Shown here piece after piece: positions 17,459-23,535 of a stretch of DNA of 39,295 nt. The stretch is from Maledivibacter sp. Its GTDB lineage: Bacteria > Bacillota > Clostridia > Peptostreptococcales > Caminicellaceae. The notes beneath the pieces are model-generated. The model was not told the origin of the DNA. It saw nothing but the letters and a program-made list of their open reading frames with translations, and ran no database searches. A program made the translations under genes and the position numbers. The stretch lies in contig JAOASB010000024.1 in NCBI GenBank assembly GCA_025210375.1, positions 1 to 39,295 of the forward strand. The letters are read 5' to 3'. Within the stretch, counting starts at the first letter, position 1. Every line of letters begins with the position of its first letter.

Positions 17459-17523
17459 TAATTGTTTTAAGGTGATGGGGTCACCTGCCACCTATTGTAT
17501 ACGAGTTAAGTTAAAGCATAGAA

Positions 17524-17940
17524 TTATTTTGCTGTATTTAAATCAATGATCTGTATATTATGTTGTGAACAATAATTAATGAGACGTTCTAAAAACTTTT
17601 TTTTGTTTATAGAATTAATATTAAAAGTGAATATGGTTCCAGTAGTATAGACATTTAAATTTTGAAAAGTACCTAGGCGTCCCAGTTTGATTTCATATTC
17701 GATTTCAAATTTATCAATCTCATTCCAGTAAAAGTATCTTTTTCGTCTGTAAATACTGTAAAATGTAATTTTTTCGTTATCTGCGATTATTTTATAATCT
17801 TTAAACTCTATGACAAAAAATATTAATGAAACAAATACAGCTATTAATGGAGCTTCATTAAAAAGACCGAAGCCTGTAAGAATACAAATTATTGTAATAA
17901 ATATTAAAAATTCTTTAAATGATGAGAATACATAGTGCAT
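17524..17940 (-). CDS. Small membrane protein with a PH-like domain
   Basis: 138 residues. Two hydrophobic helices (about 9-26 and 30-45) are followed by a soluble beta-rich part (KIIADNEKITFYSIYRRKRYFYWNEIDKFEIEYEI) that resembles bacterial PH-like membrane proteins. A good RBS (AAAGGATG) lies upstream on the minus strand. It appears intact. No specific function can be given. Confidence 0.6.
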   Translation of the reverse strand: MHYVFSSFKEFLIFITIICILTGFGLFNEAPLIAVFVSLIFFVIEFKDYKIIADNEKITFYSIYRRKRYFYWNEIDKFEIEYEIKLGRLGTFQNLNVYTTGTIFTFNINSINKKKFLERLINYCSQHNIQIIDLNTAK

Positions 17941-18051
17941 AGATTATACATCCTTTCAATATAATAACAGTTCTATTATATTGGAGAAATTTTCAAATGT
18001 CTATATTAAAGAAGATTTTAACGGAGAATAAATTTAAAGGGAGTGATGTAA

Positions 18052-18252
18052 GTGGATAAAACTGCAATTAAAAACTTTATAAACAAAATGAGTGAAGAAC
18101 TTCCTCATGAAATACCAAAAGTTCTTCCTGAAAAAATACAAATTATTATTGATTATGGTTATAGGGAGATTTTAGTAGGAAAAACAGTTGTCTTAAAGCT
18201 ACCACGAGTTGTAGCTGCATATAATTTAAGTTTCACTTTAGCTACTTCATAA
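18052..18252 (+). CDS. Small ORF of uncertain status
   Basis: A GTG at 18052 with AAAGGGAG upstream opens 66 codons. About the first 40 residues (MDKTAIKNFINKMSEELPHE onward) look like a real soluble protein start. The remainder is antisense to the pseudogene on the other strand, so this is probably a 5' fragment fused to unrelated sequence at about 18175. Not recognised. Confidence 0.3.
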   Translation: MDKTAIKNFINKMSEELPHEIPKVLPEKIQIIIDYGYREILVGKTVVLKLPRVVAAYNLSFTLATS

Positions 18253-18624
18253 TTAGGTGTAAATGGGAAATATAAGTATCCTTCTACATAATCATAGCCA
18301 TAAAGTTTTATAGGTAAAGTTATCTTGTGTTTTTTTATAGGAAAATTCGAATAAATATTAGGATTGTCTTTATGAAGAAATTGCAATATGTTTTTCAGAA
18401 CGATTACTAATCGTTACAAACATAAAAGAATGATAAGTTGTTTTAAAATGTGAATTAGAGGGTGCAGGAAAATAATAGCTAGCATCATCAACAGGCTGGA
18501 TAATTTTTAAGTTAGGCCTTTCTAATAAAAATCTATAAAAATGAAGAATAAGTCCAGATATACCAGTTATACATCCAATTATTGATAATATAATACTTAA
18601 ATCTATGCCATTCATGTAAATCAC
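18159..18624 (-). pseudogene. Frameshifted membrane-anchored hypothetical protein
   Basis: The first frame (18624 to 18370) starts behind AAAGGGTGA with one membrane helix (LSIILSIIGCITGISGLIL) and a soluble part ending SNRSEKHIAISS. A second minus frame overlapping at 18386 continues with QFLHKDNPNIYSNF and on to KTTVFPTK. The two read as one protein broken by a single frameshift near 18375. The family is not recognised. Confidence 0.55.
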
Positions 18625-18729
18625 CCTTTACTAAGTACATTTTACCATAATTTACTATATGGTTTATATAAGTTTTTAACTAAGATATATGCAAAAAAGT
18701 AAAAAAGAAATTGTCTATATAACAATCTT

Positions 18730-18830
18730 TTATTCAGAGTTAAATGCAAGTGGGTCTTCACCATATTTATTTGGTCCATGAGTCCCTTTAATAAATATTA
18801 AAAGTATAATAAAAAAAGTACTGATCAATG
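18730..18830 (-). pseudogene. C-terminal fragment of a DUF805 membrane protein
   Basis: The minus strand reads LISTFFIILLIFIKGTHGPN then KYGEDPLAFNSE and stop. It is almost the same as the C-terminus of the intact DUF805 gene at 22877-23212 (FIKGTYGPNKYGEDP). Upstream sequence is lost before the REP-like copy at 18865. Confidence 0.75.
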
Positions 18831-18864
18831 GTAGGTGTGAACAGAGGAATTAGCGGAGATTAAG

Positions 18865-18959
18865 AAGGACAAGGGGACAGGTAGAATGTCCTTTTACATG
18901 CAAGTACTGCAATCGAGCGATATGCAACTCAAGGACAGAAAACCTGTCCCTGAGTCCTT
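18865..18959. repeat. 95-nt REP-like (bipartite palindromic) repeat, copy 1
   Basis: The ends are inverted: AAGGACAAGGGGACAGG at the left, ACCTGTCCCTGAGTCCTT at the right. An inner inverted pair (GTCCTTTT / AAGGAC) gives nested hairpins. It differs from copy 2 at about ten positions. Confidence 0.85.
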
Positions 18960-19227
18960 TTTATTATATTCAAAAGGTATGTAATCAATATGTAAATCAG
19001 GTTCTATATTTGCAAAAATTAGCTGCTGATATTCAGCACTATCTTTAAATTCTTCTCTTGGGATTCCGATTATTTCTTTTTGCCCATTAGGCTTTTCTTT
19101 TATCCCTATAATAATATATTTTGTCTGCTTTGAATTTGAATTAGCTAAAGCCATGATATCTATTAATAAATTTTCTTTATTCTTATATTGTATAGACTTA
19201 AAATCTACAAAATCATTTTCATAATTA
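18960..19227 (-). pseudogene. AlbA_2 (Schlafen-type) domain fragment
   Basis: On the minus strand, about 88 codons between the two REP-like copies read FVDFKSIQYKNKENLLIDI, then MALANSNSKQTKYIIIGIKE, then GIPREEFKDSAEYQQL and IEPDLHIDYIPFEY. This is the pattern of AlbA_2 putative DNA-binding domains (FKS...ALANS...IIIGI). The true N- and C-termini are replaced by repeat sequence on both sides. A frame can be read through from 19382 to 18894, but its ends are repeat-encoded. It is a truncated remnant of a larger AlbA_2 protein. Confidence 0.65.
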
Positions 19228-19322
19228 AAGGACGAGGGGACAGGTTGAATGTCCTTTTGCGTGCAAGTACTGCAATCGAGCGAGATGTAATTCAAGGACG
19301 GAAAACCTGTCCCTGCGTCCTT
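19228..19322. repeat. 95-nt REP-like repeat, copy 2, with 15-bp tail duplication
   Basis: Same structure and length as copy 1 and in the same orientation. The last 15 bp (CCCTGCGTCCTTTCT) are repeated in tandem at 19326-19340. Together the two copies bracket the AlbA_2 fragment. Confidence 0.85.
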
Positions 19323-19340
19323 TCTCCCTGCGTCCTTTCT

Positions 19341-19538
19341 TTTGGAAGGTATAATCTGTCTGCAATGAGGTATACATTGCAAGTTATAGAAAGAAGAATT
19401 GTAAAGTGGGTAATAAGCAAATATAAATATCTCCGAGGTAGACGAAAGGGAGCTGAAAAATGGCTTGCTCAGGTAAGTAAGACGCAGAGAACCAAAATTA
19501 TTTGTTCATTGGACTTTTATAGGTATTTAGTAGGTTGA
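19341..19538 (+). pseudogene. C-terminal fragment of a group II intron reverse transcriptase/maturase
   Basis: The frame ending at 19538 carries the typical end of group II intron proteins: YNLSAMRYTLQVIERRIVKW, then VISKYKYLRGRRKGAEKWL. The family pattern is about N.RIVKW..KYKRLRG.R.RA..WL. The part of the same frame before 19341 is antisense to the repeat and the AlbA_2 remnant and is not maturase. The 5' end of the intron and most of the RT are missing. Confidence 0.7.
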
Positions 19539-19544
19539 ATGATA

Positions 19545-19580
19545 GGAGTCGTATTAAGGGAGACTTTCACGTACAGTTCT
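19545..19580 (+). ncRNA. Group II intron domain V (degenerate)
   Basis: GGAGTCGTA (19545-19553) and TACAGTTCT (19572-19580) form the outer stem of a domain V-like hairpin, with a GGGAGACTTTCAC distal part, just after the maturase tail as expected. The catalytic AGC triad reads AGT and one stem pair is C-A, so the ribozyme is probably dead. Confidence 0.65.
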
Positions 19581-19734
19581 GAAAACAAAGAAAATAGGAC
19601 AAATTATCATGTTTTCTAGCCACTCGACGCTGCGAATATAGTCAAAAAATGTCGGAAAAAATTACTACAAATATAAAAATATATATATTATAATAGAATA
19701 TGTATAAAATGACATAATTAAAGGAGGACAAAAG

Positions 19735-21183
19735 ATGAAGATTAAAAAGTTAGGTGTTTATTTTATTATTTTTTTAGTAATTTGGTGTTCTGGATCTTTA
19801 GTGTATGCTGAGAAGAGTAAGCAAACTGTATCTATCAATAATTCCGTATTAGAATTTGACAAGATTATTTATGTAGATGTTAGTAATGGCAATGATGACA
19901 TAAATAATGGTAGCAAGGCAAAACCCTTTAAAACTGTAGAAAAAGCCTTTACTACTATTATTGATAAATCATTAGATTATGCCATAGTTATGGGAGAAGG
20001 AGAATATAACTTTGGGACTTTTACTCAATTCACTACTAGTAAGATCAATAAAATAGCTTATATTGGTACAGGACAAAATACAATTTTAAAATTAAAAGGT
20101 TGGGATTATTCTAATACTAGAGCAAAAAGTAATCCCTGTAAATCAGAACATCTATTTTATAATTTAGTATGGGATGGAAATGGAATAAATAAAAATAATA
20201 CATTTGGAACATTATCCAATTGGGAATTTAACAATATAGTTTTTAAAAATTGTCCAAGTGGTTATGGATATTTCGTTCCTAATAATAATTCAGAACTTAC
20301 TATGAATAATTGTATTAAATTGGATGATGAGGGATCATTCTTAAGAACAACGCACGGTACAATGAAACTTACTAATTGTTATGGAAATTTCACATCAGGA
20401 TATAGTACAAATCAAAGTAATTGGGATTATAAAACAAATATAATCACACCTAAGCCCAATATAGGGCCCAATTATAATATTTTGGACCCTGATTGGGAGA
20501 ATACAGGGACAGGTACTAATCCAGATGGGACAGTTGCAAACATAGGAGTTTTTGGTGGGGAATTCGCTTGGGGTGATTGGGAAGAATCCCAAACTTTGAG
20601 TCTAGATATAGAAGCATCAAACTATGAAATGCTTGGTGGAACCCAATTTGAAACTTATGTTGTTATAAATAATTCAAATAATATTTATGCAGAAGATATT
20701 AATATTACATACGATACTGATTTATTTGAACTTTTTAGTACTGTTCCAGTAAATGATAATGATTTAAAAATATATCATCAAAAAACTGCAACATTGGGTG
20801 AAGCTAGATATGTGGTAGCAAGCAAGGGAGCAGATTGTGGGTTAGATGGAGATGCGCAAATACTAAAATTGACATTTAAAGCTAAAAATGTTAATGGTTC
20901 AGGAGATATAGCCATATCATCAGGTATTGTAGCAGATGGGAAAGGTATTGAAGTTGCTCCATCATGTGCGGGCAAAACATTTACAATTACTAGACAAAAC
21001 TTAGGTGATGTTAATAAAGATGGGGAATTTACTTTAGGTGATTTGGCAATAGCTGGAAGATTATTTGCATCAAAATCTGACACTTGGGGAGAATATGAAC
21101 CAGACGTAGATGCAAATGGGAATGTTGAAGATATTGATTTAACAACTATAGTACAATCAATATTAGCGAATGAAAATAATTAA
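19735..21183 (+). CDS. Secreted beta-helix protein with cohesin-like and dockerin domains
   Basis: 482 residues starting behind AAAGGAGG. A signal peptide spans about 1-25 (ending SLVYA). Residues about 45-260 contain a GNDDINNGSKAKPFKTVEKA start and repeated N-rich turns, typical of right-handed beta-helix proteins. About 285-420 resembles a cohesin/carbohydrate-binding-like beta-sandwich (DIEASNYEMLGGTQFETYVV to KLTFKAKN). 424-482 is a dockerin with two F-hand calcium repeats: DVNKDGEFTLGDLAIAGRL and DVDANGNVEDIDLTTIV. The polypeptide is surface or secreted, and its dockerin would dock to a cohesin partner. No other cellulosomal gene is nearby, so non-cellulosomal use is likely. Confidence 0.82.
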   Translation: MKIKKLGVYFIIFLVIWCSGSLVYAEKSKQTVSINNSVLEFDKIIYVDVSNGNDDINNGSKAKPFKTVEKAFTTIIDKSLDYAIVMGEGEYNFGTFTQFTTSKINKIAYIGTGQNTILKLKGWDYSNTRAKSNPCKSEHLFYNLVWDGNGINKNNTFGTLSNWEFNNIVFKNCPSGYGYFVPNNNSELTMNNCIKLDDEGSFLRTTHGTMKLTNCYGNFTSGYSTNQSNWDYKTNIITPKPNIGPNYNILDPDWENTGTGTNPDGTVANIGVFGGEFAWGDWEESQTLSLDIEASNYEMLGGTQFETYVVINNSNNIYAEDINITYDTDLFELFSTVPVNDNDLKIYHQKTATLGEARYVVASKGADCGLDGDAQILKLTFKAKNVNGSGDIAISSGIVADGKGIEVAPSCAGKTFTITRQNLGDVNKDGEFTLGDLAIAGRLFASKSDTWGEYEPDVDANGNVEDIDLTTIVQSILANENN

Positions 21184-21192
21184 TAGATATTC

Positions 21193-21230
21193 AAAAGGAT
21201 AGGATTATTATCTATCCTTTTTATTTTTTT
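21193..21230 (+). terminator. Rho-independent terminator after the dockerin gene
   Basis: AAAAGGATAG pairs with CTATCCTTTT (loop 9 nt), followed by TATTTTTTT. Confidence 0.9.
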
Positions 21231-21249
21231 CGTGCGTCACAGGGGAAAA

Positions 21250-22150
21250 AGGGTCAGGCTAAACTATAAACTCTATGATATAATGAAATAGGGTGATAAA
21301 ATGCCAAGAAAGCCAAGGATACATTATGAAGGAGCATTATATCATGTTATTGTAAGGGGTAATAATAAAAGTTATATATTTGATAACGAAAATGATAAAT
21401 TGGAATACCTAAAAAGAGTAAAAAAATATAAAGAAAAATATAAAAGTAAAATATATGCCTATGTAATTATGGATAATCATGTTCATTTATTAATGGAGGT
21501 ATCAAAAACACCATTATCAAAGATAATGCAACTTATCCAACAGACGTATACACAATATTATAATAAGAAATACAATAGAACTGGACATGTCTTTGAGCAA
21601 AGATACAAGGCAATACTTTGTAATAAAGATGAATACTTATTGGCACTAATTAGATATATTCACAAGAACCCTGTAAAATCTAATAGTTCTGATATCAATT
21701 ACAAATGGAGTAGTCATCAAGAATATCTAGGAAATAATCTTGGAATTTGTGATGTAGATTTTCTATTGTCTATGTTTTCAAGTCACAGGGAACTGGCTGA
21801 GAAGAAATATTTAGAATATGTTATGGACAAGGATATTGAAATAGATGAAATTATGAACTATGAACTAATACTGGAAGAAGATATAAAAATAGATAATACA
21901 GACAAGGTGAAAATTGAAAAGAAAAATATAGATGATATTATTACAGAGATTGAAAGAGACTATAAGATAAATATTGAAGATATAAAAGGAAGAGCTAGGA
22001 GTAGATATATTAGTAAAATAAAGCAATATTTTGTTCGCGAAATATTGAAGTATAGATTAATGAGTCAAAAAGAATTAGCAGAATATCTTGAAATCACAGA
22101 AATGGCAGTTTCAAAAATTGCTAATAAAGTTTAAAGTTTAGCCTGACCCT
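21250..22150 (+). mobile_element. Single-gene Y1 transposase (RAYT) element with inverted ends
   Basis: The left end (AGGGTCAGGCTAAACT, 21250-21265) is exactly inverted at the right end (AGTTTAGCCTGACCCT, 22135-22150). The match extends inward to 27 bp with two mismatches. The unit is 901 bp and holds only the transposase gene, whose stop codon lies inside the right repeat. The neighbouring minus-strand gene ends exactly at the right end, as expected for an insertion. Confidence 0.75.
21301..22134 (+). CDS. REP-associated Y1 (HUH) transposase
   Basis: 277 residues, starting behind AGGGTGAT. It has the RAYT N-terminus (MPRKPRIHYEGALYHVIVRG), the HUH motif in MDNHVHLLME (H60/H62), a catalytic Tyr candidate in QTYTQYYNKKY (83-87), then GHVFEQRYKA and RYIHKNPVK. 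The C-terminus adds a helix-turn-helix (SQKELAEYLEITEMAVSKIA), as in long RAYTs of Firmicutes. It appears intact. It nicks and joins single-stranded DNA hairpins, so it could have mobilised its own end repeats and perhaps the REP-like copies nearby. Confidence 0.9.
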   Translation: MPRKPRIHYEGALYHVIVRGNNKSYIFDNENDKLEYLKRVKKYKEKYKSKIYAYVIMDNHVHLLMEVSKTPLSKIMQLIQQTYTQYYNKKYNRTGHVFEQRYKAILCNKDEYLLALIRYIHKNPVKSNSSDINYKWSSHQEYLGNNLGICDVDFLLSMFSSHRELAEKKYLEYVMDKDIEIDEIMNYELILEEDIKIDNTDKVKIEKKNIDDIITEIERDYKINIEDIKGRARSRYISKIKQYFVREILKYRLMSQKELAEYLEITEMAVSKIANKV

Positions 22151-22412
22151 ATTGTACCCTTTTGCTTAGAAAGCATTTTAAAGTATAAACAAATAAACAA
22201 AGTACTATAGGTATTTGTAAATGCATCCAAAGAAAACACTGGTTTGTATGTCGTGGGAAACTAGTACCCTGTTCAACTAGAATCCTATATTCTTCAACAC
22301 TTGGATTGATAAATGGTAGTACAATCCCGGAGTGAAATAGTAACCAAAATAAAAGAAGATCAATTATTATAATAATAAATACTATCCTGTGCTTATTAAA
22401 TCTATTAAGCAT
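22149..22412 (-). CDS. Small two-helix membrane protein, 3' end replaced by the transposon
   Basis: 87 residues, starting behind AGGTGA. The N-terminal helix is IVFIIIIIDLLLFWLLF and the C-terminal helix IPIVLCLFVYTLKCFL. The stop codon (TAG at 22149-22151) overlaps the outermost bases of the RAYT element's right repeat, so the natural C-terminus is probably lost. Not recognised. Confidence 0.45.
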   Translation of the reverse strand: MLNRFNKHRIVFIIIIIDLLLFWLLFHSGIVLPFINPSVEEYRILVEQGTSFPRHTNQCFLWMHLQIPIVLCLFVYTLKCFLSKRVQ

Positions 22413-22521
22413 ACATTATCACCTACATATTCGAATTTGACTGGCTGATATAATTATATAGTAATATCCAAAAAAAATAAAGAATTGACTAATATTATAT
22501 ATAGATTTCCAAAAGTTAAAC

Positions 22522-22581
22522 TTAATTTATACATATCAAAATATCCGATGGTTCTAGGGAGTTTTGATGTGTATAAATTAA
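22522..22581. repeat. 20-bp hairpin, isolated palindrome
   Basis: TTAATTTATACATATCAAAA (22522-22541) pairs with TTTTGATGTGTATAAATTAA (22562-22581) around a 20-nt loop. The only difference is one position that is a G-U pair in plus-strand RNA. It lies between two minus-strand small genes. It could be a terminator-like or MITE-like structure. Confidence 0.6.
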
Positions 22582-22622
22582 CTGTTTAACTGGAATATCT
22601 ATAATCATTAAAATAAGATTAA

Positions 22623-22826
22623 TTAAAATATTTTACTTAAAATAGTATGTATAATTAAATATTCAACACTAACTATTAAAGCATTGCTCAAAAAATAAAA
22701 AAATACTTTGGTTTCATGCCATTGGCATTTCCAATATTCTCCTCTAAATAATGAAATAAAATCACATTCATTTCTAATATTCCTTTCCATATTTATATGA
22801 TAAAGAGAATTATTACAAGATAACAT
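22623..22826 (-). CDS. Possible small membrane protein
   Basis: 67 codons with one C-terminal hydrophobic helix (FYFLSNALIVSVEYLIIHTI). The ribosome site is poor: GTAGGT sits only a few bases before ATG. Not recognised, and may be a fragment like its neighbours. Confidence 0.25.
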   Translation of the reverse strand: MLSCNNSLYHINMERNIRNECDFISLFRGEYWKCQWHETKVFFYFLSNALIVSVEYLIIHTILSKIF

Positions 22827-22876
22827 TACCTACATATATATATAATTTCATATATAGACTAAGGGGGTACTTATTC

Positions 22877-23212
22877 TTATTTATCTGTCACTACCAATGG
22901 ATCTTCACCATATTTATTTGGTCCATAGGTGCCTTTGATAAATACTAGAAGTATAATTAAAAAAGTACTTATGAAAGGGATTAGCAGTAAAAATATAAAG
23001 CCACCAGATATTTCAAGGTCGTGTAATCTTTTAATAATAATGCATATACCTGCAATAGCAAAAATAATACAGGTAGCATATAAAAAGATGCTTTTTAAAT
23101 ATCCAATATCGGTTTCGATGTTATTAAAGAAAATACCTAATAAAAAAATAACACGTAAAAAATGTGCGCGGTTCACACGCCCCTCAAATGAGAAGTAACT
23201 CTTGAAATCCAA
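22877..23212 (-). CDS. DUF805 membrane protein
   Basis: The start is taken at TTG 23212 behind AAGGTGGTG, giving MDFKSYFSFEGRVNRAHF, the family N-terminus. The longer frame to 23293 adds 27 unrelated residues. Hallmarks are SFEGRVNRAHF, four hydrophobic helices, IKRLHDLEISGG and the C-terminal FIKGTYGPNKYGEDP. A partial second copy lies at 18730. DUF805 proteins are inner-membrane proteins of unknown role. Confidence 0.8.
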   Translation of the reverse strand: MDFKSYFSFEGRVNRAHFLRVIFLLGIFFNNIETDIGYLKSIFLYATCIIFAIAGICIIIKRLHDLEISGGFIFLLLIPFISTFLIILLVFIKGTYGPNKYGEDPLVVTDK

Positions 23213-23535
23213 TATAACACCACCTTTTATTAAATATCTACTAAGTATTATAACATATTTAACAAATCGTAGAATTGAAAAACTAAGGGACATAGATCAT
23301 GAAATATGATCTAAAAATTATACCTGAATATTTTGAGTATGGATAAAAAACAACAAGAATCTATATTGGTAATAAGATTAGCACATATCAAGTCGTAATA
23401 TATGGAGTTTTGAATAAAATAATTTTAAATTATGATATAATGTAGATAGTTTTGGGGCAAAACTAAATGTTTATGATACAATAGATTTTTATTTAGCACA
23501 AAACCCATAGATATACTAATATTAGGAGGATTAAG
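23213..23535. other. Intergenic region with LRR-gene promoter elements
   Basis: No gene. TATAAT at 23436-23441 follows a TTGAAT 20 nt upstream, a weak promoter candidate. At about 23453-23485, GGGGCAAAACTAAATG then TATGATACAAT resembles the RAYT element's left end (GGGTCAGGCTAAACT then TATGATATAAT), so it may be a decayed repeat end. AGGAGG at 23524-23529 is the RBS of the next gene. Confidence 0.35.

Noticed and set aside
18865..19322. Possible CRISPR array, from repeated GGGGACAGG blocks
   Set aside because: Copies are few, long, internally palindromic and unevenly spaced, and no cas gene is present.
19188..19340. N-terminal half of the 116-codon plus frame ending in the maturase tail
   Set aside because: This part is antisense to the AlbA_2 remnant and REP-like copy 2; only the part after about 19341 looks like maturase.
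22929..23198. 89-codon plus frame opposite the DUF805 gene
   Set aside because: Antisense to a protein with clear DUF805 signatures.
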